A stretch of DNA of 37,676 bases from an uncultured Bacteroidota bacterium (lineage in GTDB: Bacteria; Bacteroidota; Bacteroidia; Chitinophagales; Chitinophagaceae), in NCBI GenBank assembly GCA_903831935.1, contig CAIKZP010000043.1, forward strand, positions 1-37,676, given 5' to 3'. How positions within the stretch are numbered: position 1 is the first letter of the stretch; each line of letters starts with the position of its first letter. The notes under the pieces are model-generated. The model made no database searches. It had not been told where the DNA came from and saw only the letters and a program-made list of their open reading frames with translations. The translations under genes were made by a program, and so were the position numbers. Positions 23,614-32,992 of the stretch are shown piece by piece.

Positions 23614-26600
23614 ATGAAAATGTATTCTATTAAAAAATATACCACCCATTTTTTTATTATTTTATGTGTCTATAGTTTATTGGCAGCATTTACTTTTCAA
23701 AATCCAATTACAAAATTTAATTTGATAGGTAGCATTGAACAAGACACACTTGCCAAACATTTTAAAAATCCTCCTGCACAATACAGCATCATTCCTTTTT
23801 GGTCATTGAACAATTCGCTGGATTCAACTAAAATGAATTGGCAAATGGATCAAATGTTAGACAAAGGTGTGTACGGAGCATTCTTACATGCAAGAGAAGG
23901 ACTTGATCAAAGCACTACACCCTATTTTTCTGCAGGTTGGTGGACAGCCATTGAATCAACCGTAAAACATGCGCATGAAAAAGGCTTTTATACGTATTTG
24001 TATGATGAAGATAAATGGCCTAGCGGAAGTGCTGGCGGAAGAACTGTTCTAGCAAATCCAGAAAGAAACACTAAAAAAATCATGCGTTACAATGATTTTC
24101 AAGTAATGGGTCCGCAAACAATACAACTCAATTTTTCGGAGAATCCTTATGCTATTTATGCTGGTAAAATATCAGACCGTGGGGTGTATGATTTTAGTTC
24201 ACAAATTGATTTGACCAATTTGGCAGGTAAGGAATGGAAAATGCCTGCTGGTCGTTGGTCTATTATTAGCTTTAGAATGATTAAAGATCCTAATCAGCAA
24301 ATTAATTACTTGGACTCGGCTACTGTAGCCGATTTTATTCATATTACACATGATGCGTATTATAAAAGACTTGGGCCTTATTTTGGCAATACCATTCCAG
24401 GTGTTTTCTTCGATGAGATTTATGCGAACTCTAGCGACAGAAAAAATAATATTTTTTGGTCTGATGATTTTACCGAGCAGTTTAAAAAAATAAAAGGCTA
24501 CGATATCAAATCATTTTTACCACTATTAATTTTAAATGACCCTTCTTTATCTGCAGAAAAAAGGTTTGATTTTTTTGATGTAGTAAGAATTGTTTATGGT
24601 AATGCTTGGTTTAAGCAATATGCCAAATGGGCATCTGATCATCATATTTGGGTTACTGGTCATACCACCGAAGAACTAATTCAACACATCAGACAATCCG
24701 ATTATTTTTATACCGAAGGGCAGTTACAAGTGCCTTGTACAGACAATGAAGATTTTAGATATGGTTTTCCAAGGTCTATAGATTTTTATAATCCCAAACA
24801 AATTAGTTCTTTAGGCCACAACTATGGTAGTACTAGAATGTCTGCAGAGGCAATGGGAAGTGGCGGTTACACCATTCCATTAGAAGAGTATCGGTACGGC
24901 TTTTCAATGTTAGGAGTGTATGGCGTGAACTTATTTATTCCTCATTTATTTCATTACTCAATGGATCGCCCAGAGAACCAAAACGATTGGCCTCCTAGTT
25001 GGTTTTATCAAAATCCTTATTGGAAATATTTTAAACCCTTAGCAAATTATGCCCAGCGTATTTCCTATATGATTGCGCAAGGAAAACACGTTGCAAAAGT
25101 AGCAATAGTATATCCCCTAACACAAGTATGGCTTGGAGGATATACCGCTCCTGTAAGTGATGAATTATATCGTGAAGTGCAACAACAGTTATTAGACAAT
25201 CATATTGATTACGATGTGATTGATCCTTATACGCTCTCAAATGCCAAGAGTAATAAGAATGGATTGTTGGTAGGAAATGAACAATACCAAGCATTGGTAC
25301 TTCCAGGTTTGAAAGCTATTCAAACAGCATGCTTGAATAAAATCAATGATTTTGTTTTGAATGGAGGTGTTGTTATAGGAATAAATGAATTGCCAACAAA
25401 CTCCGAAAAAGGAACACCCATTGATCCTTTTGTTGTTGGATCTATGCAAAAAATATTTGGATTTCAACCAAGAGAACTATTACAAATACAATACCATACC
25501 ATTAATGACAATCATGATAATCGGATATTAATTCATTCAGTACCAGGTGGCGGAAAAGGAATTTTTTCAAGGTATACCGAAGACCTAACCACTATTTTAC
25601 GCAAACAACTTTCATCAGATATTACAATTGAAGGCGAAGGAAATGAAGCAATAAAATACCAACATAGAAAAATAGCAACTAAGGATATTTTTTATTTAGT
25701 GAATAGTCATAAACAAACCAGTTCATTTACAGTGAATCTTTCCACTATTGGAAAGCCGTCACTTTGGAATCCTGAAACAGGTAATATAGTGGCAATTACT
25801 AATTATCGAATTCACGAAAATCAACTCCAATTACAATTGTCATTTAAACCATGGGAAAGTTATTTTATTGTGGTGGATCCTGCTGAGAACAGTAATAAAA
25901 ACCAGCTATTGGTAACAAAAACTGATTTAGACAATTTAGAAATTAATACAAGTAATAATCAATTAATAGCAAATGGATGGGGCAAGGGTAATGGAATGCA
26001 TGAATTGAATTATTTGAATGGAACAGAAAAGCAAACCATAAAATGGCGCTCAGATAAAGCATTGAATGAACTAACCCTAAAAGGAAATTGGGATTTTCAA
26101 CTATGTCCTACAGCACTTAATTATAGTTGGAATAATCTAGTAAAATTCGATACCATTAGTTTGCCAATAATGAATTTTCAATCGGAGTTTAACAACATAG
26201 AAAAACAAGTTAAAATAGAAGATAAATATAGTGGTATTAAAGGTGCTAGTAGGTATTTGAGTGTTTGGGATGCAGATTGGATAAGTTATTACGACAATAG
26301 TATGCACCTGTCTGAAATGGGCGGTGGCACTATTTACTTTAAAAAAGAATTTAGTATTAATAGCAGTGTAAAAAATGCTTTTATAGACATTACTGCAGAC
26401 AACAGTTTTGAATTAACTATTAACGGAAAATTGGTAGGAAAAAATAGTAATTGGAAAAATACCATGCACTATTCTATTAGCGAATTCATTCAACAAGGAC
26501 CTAATACTATTCAAGTTACTACTACCAATACAAAAGGGCTTTTGTTACAGGGCTTAGTTAATTTAACAAACGAAAAATCTGTAACAATAAAAACAGATAC

Positions 26601-27387
26601 AACATGGCTTGCTAAAAAACAAGAAACAAATTGGATTCCAGCAATCTGCTATGCTTCTCCACCATTGGGCTTTTGGGGTCAAATAAAAAGACCAGATTAT
26701 GCTGTTCATTTTCCTTGTAAAACAAGCTATCAGCAAGTATTGCCGCCAGGAGTTGAAGCTGTTTTATTACCCAATATTTTAGGAGACTACGAAATGTATA
26801 TCAACAACCAATTGGTGGTTTTAAACAAAGGAATTCCTACACCAATTAAGCAATACTTAAGATCCGAAAAAAATATACTTTCAATTAGTGTGGTATTGCA
26901 TAGTTCTTCGGATGGTATTCAATCGCCCATACAATTAATTTGCGGCAAAGCATCGGTTGGGCTAAAACCATGGTCTGATATGCACCTTGATTGGTATTCT
27001 GGTAGGGCTATTTACACAAATACTATTGATGTAGATGCAGCATATTGTAAAGCAAATAACAAATTAATGCTCGACCTTGGGCAAGTAAATCACTTTGCAG
27101 AAATTTGGGTAAACAACCAATTAGTAGAGTATAGATCTTGGGCGCCATTTACGGCAGATGTTTCAAAGTATGTACATCCTGGAAAAAATAGCATCAGTAT
27201 TGTAGTGACTAATCTATTGGCAAATGAAGCCACTTGGAATATGATGGATGCTAATATAGATGCTAAAGAAGCTCGCTGGTGGAATTATGGAAGCATACTT
27301 CGAGAAAAAGAAAAATTGGTTTCAGGCTTATTGGGGCCAGTGAAAATCATACCATATGTAAGGGAATCAATTAAATTGAAAATGTAA
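23614..27387 (+). CDS. Large secreted glycoside hydrolase, GH106/GH2-like (alpha-L-rhamnosidase type)
   Basis: A 1257-aa exported enzyme. The frame opens at TTG 23608, but ATG 23614 directly precedes the signal peptide (HFFIILCVYSLLAAFTF). A TIM-barrel-like region covers about 50-490: IIPFWSLNNSLDSTKMNW, MLDKGVYGAFLHAREGL, YLYDEDKWPSGSAGG and the candidate acidic site GVFFDEIYANS. A glutamine-amidotransferase-like domain follows (about 490-620, VAIVYPLTQVWLGG). Two galactose-binding beta-sandwich domains lie C-terminal (AFIDITADNSFELTINGK, and LDLGQVNHFAEIWVNNQLV near 1140). This order matches large rhamnosidase-like hydrolases of Bacteroidota; exact family and substrate are not certain. It is probably co-transcribed with the PAS protein and ends at a bidirectional terminator. 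Confidence 0.75.
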   Translation: MKMYSIKKYTTHFFIILCVYSLLAAFTFQNPITKFNLIGSIEQDTLAKHFKNPPAQYSIIPFWSLNNSLDSTKMNWQMDQMLDKGVYGAFLHAREGLDQSTTPYFSAGWWTAIESTVKHAHEKGFYTYLYDEDKWPSGSAGGRTVLANPERNTKKIMRYNDFQVMGPQTIQLNFSENPYAIYAGKISDRGVYDFSSQIDLTNLAGKEWKMPAGRWSIISFRMIKDPNQQINYLDSATVADFIHITHDAYYKRLGPYFGNTIPGVFFDEIYANSSDRKNNIFWSDDFTEQFKKIKGYDIKSFLPLLILNDPSLSAEKRFDFFDVVRIVYGNAWFKQYAKWASDHHIWVTGHTTEELIQHIRQSDYFYTEGQLQVPCTDNEDFRYGFPRSIDFYNPKQISSLGHNYGSTRMSAEAMGSGGYTIPLEEYRYGFSMLGVYGVNLFIPHLFHYSMDRPENQNDWPPSWFYQNPYWKYFKPLANYAQRISYMIAQGKHVAKVAIVYPLTQVWLGGYTAPVSDELYREVQQQLLDNHIDYDVIDPYTLSNAKSNKNGLLVGNEQYQALVLPGLKAIQTACLNKINDFVLNGGVVIGINELPTNSEKGTPIDPFVVGSMQKIFGFQPRELLQIQYHTINDNHDNRILIHSVPGGGKGIFSRYTEDLTTILRKQLSSDITIEGEGNEAIKYQHRKIATKDIFYLVNSHKQTSSFTVNLSTIGKPSLWNPETGNIVAITNYRIHENQLQLQLSFKPWESYFIVVDPAENSNKNQLLVTKTDLDNLEINTSNNQLIANGWGKGNGMHELNYLNGTEKQTIKWRSDKALNELTLKGNWDFQLCPTALNYSWNNLVKFDTISLPIMNFQSEFNNIEKQVKIEDKYSGIKGASRYLSVWDADWISYYDNSMHLSEMGGGTIYFKKEFSINSSVKNAFIDITADNSFELTINGKLVGKNSNWKNTMHYSISEFIQQGPNTIQVTTTNTKGLLLQGLVNLTNEKSVTIKTDTTWLAKKQETNWIPAICYASPPLGFWGQIKRPDYAVHFPCKTSYQQVLPPGVEAVLLPNILGDYEMYINNQLVVLNKGIPTPIKQYLRSEKNILSISVVLHSSSDGIQSPIQLICGKASVGLKPWSDMHLDWYSGRAIYTNTIDVDAAYCKANNKLMLDLGQVNHFAEIWVNNQLVEYRSWAPFTADVSKYVHPGKNSISIVVTNLLANEATWNMMDANIDAKEARWWNYGSILREKEKLVSGLLGPVKIIPYVRESIKLKM

Positions 27388-27421
27388 TCAGATTATATTT
27401 TTTACTTAGTTTAAATTTAAT

Positions 27422-27456
27422 AAAAAAACACTTTCAATTTTAGAAAGTGTTTTTTT
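27422..27456. terminator. Bidirectional terminator between convergent glycosidase genes
   Basis: A perfect 14-bp stem, with arms 27422-27435 (seven A then CACTTTC) and 27443-27456 (GAAAGTG then seven T), encloses a 7-base loop. The A and T runs provide a T tract on both strands. It sits between the plus-strand GH106-like gene and the minus-strand GH36-like gene. Confidence 0.9.
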
Positions 27457-27457
27457 A

Positions 27458-29539
27458 TTAATTAGCTATATAATCAATTGCCCAATTTACAGTTGTATTG
27501 TTTTTTGAGCGCAAACTAATTTTTCGAATCATTCCTTCTTTTTCATTTTTTAAAACATCCGCATTTAAAGCTGTAAACTTAGTGTTAGAATACCCTTCTG
27601 GTTCATATATATACATTGTATAAACATCGTCGGCTACAAGCGTGCTACTGCCATTTAATTGACGGTTGTTCCATTGCATTGATTCAATTTCAAGTGCTCC
27701 ACAACTAATATGGCGATTGGTGGCCAATAATTGAGGATGATTTTGTTTTTCACGTAAACAAAAAACCTGGCAATGGAAGTTGCTATCAATTGTTCCAGGG
27801 TTAAATTGTTTTTTTACAATACCACGAAATTCTTTGCGCCAAAACTCAAACAACAAGTATTCTTTTTGATCATTCAATCCTAAATCTTTTACAGAAATAG
27901 TTTGATCTCTATCATCTAACCTACCTAATACCACCCAGTTTTCAAAGGGCTTGTTTATTTCTAATGAAAACAAGCCAGTTGTTGTAGAACTACTGGCATC
28001 AAAGGGTCTTGGGCCACTGCCACTCATTTCTACATCTGCTTGTGCAATTAAAGCAGAACGAGAGGGATCAACATCATACACTTGTGCGGGTTGCGTATAT
28101 AAAACAGGTATAGACCTTTTGGCGGCCTCAATTAATTTTGAATTTTCATATACTTCTGCTTTATCAGTCAGCATAAATAATGATCCTGTTAATGAAGTAG
28201 CCACACAACTTCTGTAAGCTTCTTTAGGGCTAAGTTCTATATGGTCTGGATCATTTCGCCAGATGATATTATTGTAAGAATTGAATTGTGCTAAACCAGC
28301 ATAACTGTATCCATCATTGCCTATTCTACATCCATCAACAATACCAACCAATTCTGGTCGAATACCCCAACAAGCCATCAGAAAATGATCTTTTCCGGTT
28401 TCATTTCGTACTGCTCTTACTATATTTCTATATGCCTCATTTCTGTTAGCTTTCTTTTGTAAGAAGTAAGCACTATTTGAATTATAACCTTCGTATTTTA
28501 AATGTCTTAAAGCATCTAGTTTAATATACTGCCATCCTTCTTTATTTAGTTCTTTGTATACTGGTGTAATTAATGTTTGAATAGCTTTCGGATTTAATCC
28601 ATCCATTGAATAACCAATCCAATTACCAATTGCTGGATTTCCATTTTCATTACGAACAAACAACTCTTTATGCGCATAAGCTGCTGCAGAATCATTAAAT
28701 GCTACATTCGTCCATAATGCAGGTGTAAGCCCTTTTGATTGAATATATTTAGAAAGTGCTGAAAGCCCTGAAGGAAACTTTTTATTGGTTTCTAGCCATG
28801 TTTCTGGCATTCCAATTGGAGTCTGTTGATAGCCATCATCAATTTGAACATAGTTTAAACCAAAAGGGGCTAATTTGTTAGATAACACATCGGCTGTTTT
28901 TTTAACATCCAATTCAGTTACTTTATTAAAATAAGCAAACCAACTGCACCAACCAACTACTGGTTTTTTCCAAACCGAATATTGTTCAGGATTAAAATAT
29001 GAAAGTCCACGATGTTTTTGATAATAGTTTGGTTTGAATCGAATAATTAATTCAGTGCCTGTAAAATGTATAGAATAATTAAAACTTGCTTCAGCATTGA
29101 TAACTAGTTTGGGATATACAGCATCAAAAGATAAAAGCCAATCATGCTTGCGTTCATAGATAGCATTGTTTAATAAACTATGGCTTTGACCAATAGTGTT
29201 TCTTACCACTTTTAAACCATTAATTCTTGGATCACTTTCGCAAGCAATAGATTCTTCACTACCCATAACATTTGCAACCAATTCAAACTTATTAAAATTT
29301 GCTGCACTGATATTTATTAATTGATAGTTAGCCCCATTAATTACTTGGCTATTTTGTTGAATATTGAATGATTGAATTTTTTCGGACAAACGCGCTTTTA
29401 AAATTATTTGTTGATTATAATATAAAAAGATGGAGTCTTTACGTGAAACTAGTTTTACAGCATTTTGTGATTGCGCATTAAATTGAATAAACACAATCAA
29501 GAAAAATACGATTGATTTTTTTATAAGGGATTTAAACAT
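27458..29539 (-). CDS. Secreted GH36/GH27-like alpha-galactosidase
   Basis: A 693-aa protein with a signal peptide (KSIVFFLIVFIQFNAQSQ). The first about 190 residues are an N-terminal beta domain. The catalytic barrel starts at VVGWCSWFAYFNKVTE and includes NYVQIDDGYQ, WQYIKLDALRHL (nucleophile Asp near residue 340) and VDGCRIGNDGYSY (acid/base Asp near residue 403). Both are in the clan GH-D pattern of alpha-galactosidases and related enzymes. A beta-sandwich C-terminus follows. It removes alpha-linked galactose or a related sugar from oligosaccharides in the periplasm or outside. It starts 23 bases after GH20, so the two are co-transcribed. Confidence 0.8.
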   Translation of the reverse strand: MFKSLIKKSIVFFLIVFIQFNAQSQNAVKLVSRKDSIFLYYNQQIILKARLSEKIQSFNIQQNSQVINGANYQLINISAANFNKFELVANVMGSEESIACESDPRINGLKVVRNTIGQSHSLLNNAIYERKHDWLLSFDAVYPKLVINAEASFNYSIHFTGTELIIRFKPNYYQKHRGLSYFNPEQYSVWKKPVVGWCSWFAYFNKVTELDVKKTADVLSNKLAPFGLNYVQIDDGYQQTPIGMPETWLETNKKFPSGLSALSKYIQSKGLTPALWTNVAFNDSAAAYAHKELFVRNENGNPAIGNWIGYSMDGLNPKAIQTLITPVYKELNKEGWQYIKLDALRHLKYEGYNSNSAYFLQKKANRNEAYRNIVRAVRNETGKDHFLMACWGIRPELVGIVDGCRIGNDGYSYAGLAQFNSYNNIIWRNDPDHIELSPKEAYRSCVATSLTGSLFMLTDKAEVYENSKLIEAAKRSIPVLYTQPAQVYDVDPSRSALIAQADVEMSGSGPRPFDASSSTTTGLFSLEINKPFENWVVLGRLDDRDQTISVKDLGLNDQKEYLLFEFWRKEFRGIVKKQFNPGTIDSNFHCQVFCLREKQNHPQLLATNRHISCGALEIESMQWNNRQLNGSSTLVADDVYTMYIYEPEGYSNTKFTALNADVLKNEKEGMIRKISLRSKNNTTVNWAIDYIAN

Positions 29540-29562
29540 GGCAGGTGTTTTAAAAATATTTT

Positions 29563-31122
29563 TTATCTATTTTTTGATAAACGATTGTATAAAAGTTCCA
29601 TTTTTTGAATTCTTAAATTATTATCTTCTGCTAATTCAGAAACATAGTAGTAAGCACTATTCAAGTTAATAAATTTTTTATTTGTATTTTTTGTTTCAAT
29701 GATAAGCGTTTCTAATTGCTTCACTAATAAATTTTTTGCGCCTTCTGATACAGCTGCTGTATTCATTTGTTTTTCTATCCATTGATAAGTTAAGTATTCA
29801 ACCCTTATCTCTGCCATTAAAACATATTGCGCAAACTCTGTTGTGTTTTTAAGCGGTTGAATTGATGAAATTGTTTTCAATGCTAGTTTTGAACTATCTA
29901 ATAAATCCACCAAACTTATTGGTCCTTTCACTTCTCCCATCACAACTTCATAGGGTGCGGTTTTTAAAGCATTCCAAAATATTTTAGATGTGGCAGGGGT
30001 TAATCCATAATTATTATTGCAATACTTTTCAATAAATACAGCTGTGTTAAGAGCCGTGGTATCTTTTAAAGCTTCTGCAAAAGCAGCAATTAGCATATTG
30101 AAAGCCGAGAGCGGATAAACCCTTCTTACGGCATATAAATCTACAATATCAAAACCCGATTCATTTACTGCAGAATAAACTCCAGAGGTAGACCAAGAAG
30201 TCATAATCATTCCTTTGTAATTTAAGTTACGAGCAGCAGGAAGAAAGTCGCGAATATTATTAAAGTGTTTATCCCACAACGTAAGATTGTAATTGTCAGG
30301 ACTACTGCGTAAAGAAACGGCACCCCAAATTTCAAACCCACTTTGCATTAGTTTTTTATGGTCCCCAAACTTATCTAAATCCCAACCATAATTCCAATCA
30401 ACAAATATGGCTTCTTTGGGGAGGTCCTTAATTGCATCGGGATATTTTAACGCTATATCAGCCCACAACACAGGAATCTTGCCCATGCCAATTACAATTT
30501 GGCAAAGCATTTTAATATGATCGCCATATAATTTTGACACACTTGATTTGGCCACTTTTGCTTTGCAGGCTGCATCGTGCCCTAATAAATGGGTTTCGTC
30601 TCCACCAATATGAATGTATTTAGAAGGATGTAGCGCTGCAAGTTCAGTGTAGAGTTCTGTAAACAATACGCTGTTCAAATTTTCTTTGGAAGGACAAATT
30701 TGTGAGAAGTCTTTTTGGTCTTCTCTTTGTTCTTTGTAACGATTGTTTTTAAGCAGATATTCTAAATGTCCAAAGCTTTGTTGCAATGGAATTACATTAA
30801 TAGAAAGTGTTTTGCAATAATTAACAAAATCAATAATTTCTAATTTTGTGTAGGCATATCTATTGGCAATTAATGGATGTTTTTCGTATAGAAAACTAGC
30901 TTCGTATTCCATTATTAATGTATTGATACCAGCTTTGTTAAGCTGTAATGCAAGCGCTTTTAAGGCAGGCAATTTCATTACTTGTATACGTAAATCGAGG
31001 TGAAACCCCCTCACCGGAAATGGCGTTGCGGATGGATATTGTTGTTGCGGAAAGGCTTTAACTGTATTTGTAGAAACAATAAATAATAAGCAAGCGAAAA
31101 GACAGTTGTTAAAAAATTTCAT
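29563..31122 (-). CDS. Secreted GH20-type beta-N-acetylhexosaminidase
   Basis: About 519 aa from ATG 31122, which starts the signal peptide (KFFNNCLFACLLFIVSTNTV); the frame continues to a GTG at 31176 inside a hairpin and is less likely. The barrel begins at PVRGFHLDLRIQV. The catalytic pair is Asp175-Glu176 in IHIGGDETHLLG, the GH20 proton donor and its helper. Further family features are VLWADIAL and FVDWNYGW. It cleaves terminal beta-GlcNAc/GalNAc by substrate-assisted catalysis. There is no separate GH20b domain of usual size, so it belongs to a shorter branch. It lies between the polysaccharide deacetylase (83 bases upstream) and the GH36 gene (23 bases downstream). Confidence 0.85.
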   Translation of the reverse strand: MKFFNNCLFACLLFIVSTNTVKAFPQQQYPSATPFPVRGFHLDLRIQVMKLPALKALALQLNKAGINTLIMEYEASFLYEKHPLIANRYAYTKLEIIDFVNYCKTLSINVIPLQQSFGHLEYLLKNNRYKEQREDQKDFSQICPSKENLNSVLFTELYTELAALHPSKYIHIGGDETHLLGHDAACKAKVAKSSVSKLYGDHIKMLCQIVIGMGKIPVLWADIALKYPDAIKDLPKEAIFVDWNYGWDLDKFGDHKKLMQSGFEIWGAVSLRSSPDNYNLTLWDKHFNNIRDFLPAARNLNYKGMIMTSWSTSGVYSAVNESGFDIVDLYAVRRVYPLSAFNMLIAAFAEALKDTTALNTAVFIEKYCNNNYGLTPATSKIFWNALKTAPYEVVMGEVKGPISLVDLLDSSKLALKTISSIQPLKNTTEFAQYVLMAEIRVEYLTYQWIEKQMNTAAVSEGAKNLLVKQLETLIIETKNTNKKFINLNSAYYYVSELAEDNNLRIQKMELLYNRLSKNR

Positions 31123-31147
31123 ATTCCGAATTAAGTTAAAGTAATGC

Positions 31148-31176
31148 GTGCTGAAATTAACTAAGTTTTTCAGCAC
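31148..31176. repeat. 9-bp inverted repeat in the leader of the GH20 gene
   Basis: GTGCTGAAA (31148-31156) and TTTCAGCAC (31168-31176) pair perfectly around 11 bases. The element is between the deacetylase stop and the GH20 ATG, 26 bases upstream of the latter. No clean T tract follows on the minus strand, so an operator or partial terminator is possible. Confidence 0.45.
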
Positions 31177-31205
31177 TTTACTTAAAAAAAATTCGAACCT
31201 TCATT

Positions 31206-32132
31206 TTATATTGATATTTGAGAACCTGCTGGTATTTTGTAAGTTTTATCATCAATTTTTATATACACATCAATAGAACTTAAATTCGAAACGATGTTTT
31301 TGTCAACTGAAAACTTTAAATTCTTATAGGCATTTATATAATCAACAAGAGTTATTTGGGTGGTATAGTTGATATCATTGCGTTTTGAAACCAACTTGAA
31401 GAAATTTTCCATTTCAACCCATCTATTACCTTCGCCATTGTTTTCCCAACTATGTCCCCAAACATCAAATAAGGCTAAGGATGTTGTTTTAAGAAAATCA
31501 TCTGTCAATTTATAAAAACTAGCTAATTCTTTTTTATCATTTTCTGCATCATTTGGTTTAAAATAAGCTTTTCCAAATTGATGAATGCTAGGATCCCATT
31601 TAAGAAAATTTGAAGGAATAGAAAAATTATAAGAATCGGCTACAGTTCTAGCATATTCAATACCTAAGCCATTAACTGTTTCAACAACTAAATCATTGTA
31701 ACTGCCAAAAGGATAAGCCATGCCTATCACCATATTTCCGGTGAGCTTCTCTAAGGATTTTCTATCTTCTACAACTTCATAAACAATATCAATTTTCAAT
31801 AAACCACTTAAGCCTGGATGATTGGCTGTATGTACTGAAACTTCATGACCTTTAAAAAGACTTTTAATTTCTTCTGATGTTAAATAGCCCTTCGTGTTCA
31901 ATTTATTTGAATTCAAATGGAAAGTACCTTTAAGCCCATAATCATTCATCAATTTCACTAGTTTTCTGTCGGCATCCGGGCCATCGTCATAGCTCAAAAT
32001 AAGTGCCTTAGATTTTCCTTCAGGGAACAGCATTTCAATTCTTAAACTGCTATTCGCCTTAGAGCTGTTTGATTGAGCCATTAAAAAATGGGCCGATAGA
32101 ATAAAAAAAATAAGCAAAAAAATATTTTTCAT
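31206..32132 (-). CDS. Secreted CE4 polysaccharide deacetylase (NodB domain)
   Basis: A 308-aa protein with a signal peptide (KNIFLLIFFILSAHFLMAQ). NodB motif 1 is LSYDDGPD (Asp49 base, Asp50 metal), motif 2 is SVHTANHPG (His101 and His105 metal ligands), and motif 3 is MAYPFGSYN. DVWGHSWE near the end replaces the usual motif 5 His region. The enzyme removes acetyl groups from GlcNAc-containing or O-acetylated polymers. About 60 extra residues follow the NodB domain and form a short beta-rich tail. A TATCTTTA box on the minus strand at 32158-32165 might be its own promoter, though the sigma operon is only 75 bases upstream. Confidence 0.88.
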   Translation of the reverse strand: MKNIFLLIFFILSAHFLMAQSNSSKANSSLRIEMLFPEGKSKALILSYDDGPDADRKLVKLMNDYGLKGTFHLNSNKLNTKGYLTSEEIKSLFKGHEVSVHTANHPGLSGLLKIDIVYEVVEDRKSLEKLTGNMVIGMAYPFGSYNDLVVETVNGLGIEYARTVADSYNFSIPSNFLKWDPSIHQFGKAYFKPNDAENDKKELASFYKLTDDFLKTTSLALFDVWGHSWENNGEGNRWVEMENFFKLVSKRNDINYTTQITLVDYINAYKNLKFSVDKNIVSNLSSIDVYIKIDDKTYKIPAGSQISI

Positions 32133-32207
32133 AAAGGTTGATTTATCTAATTGCTTATAAAGATAATAATATCATTAATGCCTTAAATGAATATAAAGCA
32201 TCAGTAA

Positions 32208-32684
32208 TTATTTTTTGAATGTAGGAGGGCCTTGTTGAGGATTATTTACAGAATTAATTATATGCTGAACTAATTCATCAAATTTCGGCTTTTGTTCATT
32301 GGTGCAAATTGCCCGCACTTTTTTAAAGTGTTCAAAAGTTAAAATATCTAATGATTGCATAGATAAGCCAACCATTAATGCAGCATTGTTTTTTACACTA
32401 TCAATAATTTTATCGGACTTTAATAATTGAAAAAATTTGTCTTTATTAATTTTAATTTGTGTTCTAATTATTTCGGCAGCGTTATGATGCTCCTTTGCTA
32501 AATCAAAATATATATTTTTTTGGTCTTCACTAAAATGTAATTCTTTAGCAAAAATCTCTTTAGGATTGTTATCTCTTTCTAATCTAAAATGACCTACCCA
32601 GAAAAAAACAAGACTAACAATGTTAGCTAGTACTAATAATACTATCAGCCAAGCCATGAATTTACTTTTTACTAAATCTTTCAT
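32208..32684 (-). CDS. Membrane-anchored CpxP/CnrX-like periplasmic sensor
   Basis: About 158 aa from ATG 32684. The frame remains open to 32732, but that would overlap the preceding gene, and ATG 32684 starts 10 bases after its stop. One N-terminal helix (MAWLIVLLVLANIVSLVFFW) anchors an all-helical periplasmic domain. That domain contains LHFSEDQKNIYFDLAKEHH and a second pair of helices ending FKKVRAICTNEQKPKFDELV, matching the LTXXQ-like Spy/CpxP/CnrX fold. Its place behind sigma and anti-sigma genes recalls CnrYXH, where CnrX senses metal. His-rich AKEHHNAAE may bind metal (inference). Confidence 0.7.
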   Translation of the reverse strand: MKDLVKSKFMAWLIVLLVLANIVSLVFFWVGHFRLERDNNPKEIFAKELHFSEDQKNIYFDLAKEHHNAAEIIRTQIKINKDKFFQLLKSDKIIDSVKNNAALMVGLSMQSLDILTFEHFKKVRAICTNEQKPKFDELVQHIINSVNNPQQGPPTFKK

Positions 32685-32694
32685 AAAAAAACTT

Positions 32695-32982
32695 TTAAAT
32701 GTTTTGATCATAAGAAGCAGCCAATACCTCAATATTATTATTGGAATTTGCTTTTGCTACATTAGTATTCTTTCCAATTAATAAGGTATTAATAATTAAA
32801 AAAAAGGTTAGTATACATATAACCAAAACCGGTTTGAATGAAAATGGTGCGTTGGCTAAGGATGCTTCTTTTTCCAGCCTTGCATGTAGTCTTGTGTAAA
32901 AGAAATCTGGCGAACCAACTTCTTTCATAGTAGAGAAGATAGATAATTCATTCTCTAATTGTTCATCAGATATATGTTTCAT
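32695..32982 (-). CDS. Short single-span membrane protein, probable anti-sigma factor
   Basis: A 95-aa protein: cytoplasmic residues 1-49 (ISDEQLENELSIFSTMKEV, then FFYTRLHARLEKE), one transmembrane helix at about 50-69 (VLVICILTFFLIINTLLI) and a 25-residue periplasmic tail. It lacks the zinc-binding His-Cys-Cys motif of ZAS anti-sigma factors. The call rests on position, 10 bases after the ECF sigma gene, and on topology. The same position and topology fit small CnrY-like anti-sigma factors. Confidence 0.65.
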   Translation of the reverse strand: MKHISDEQLENELSIFSTMKEVGSPDFFYTRLHARLEKEASLANAPFSFKPVLVICILTFFLIINTLLIGKNTNVAKANSNNNIEVLAASYDQNI

Positions 32983-32992
32983 AAGTATATTT

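Noticed and set aside
32826..32835. Second AAACCGGTTT palindrome as an operator
   Set aside because: It lies inside the anti-sigma coding sequence over the membrane segment and is explained by codons; it lowers confidence in the copy at 21121.
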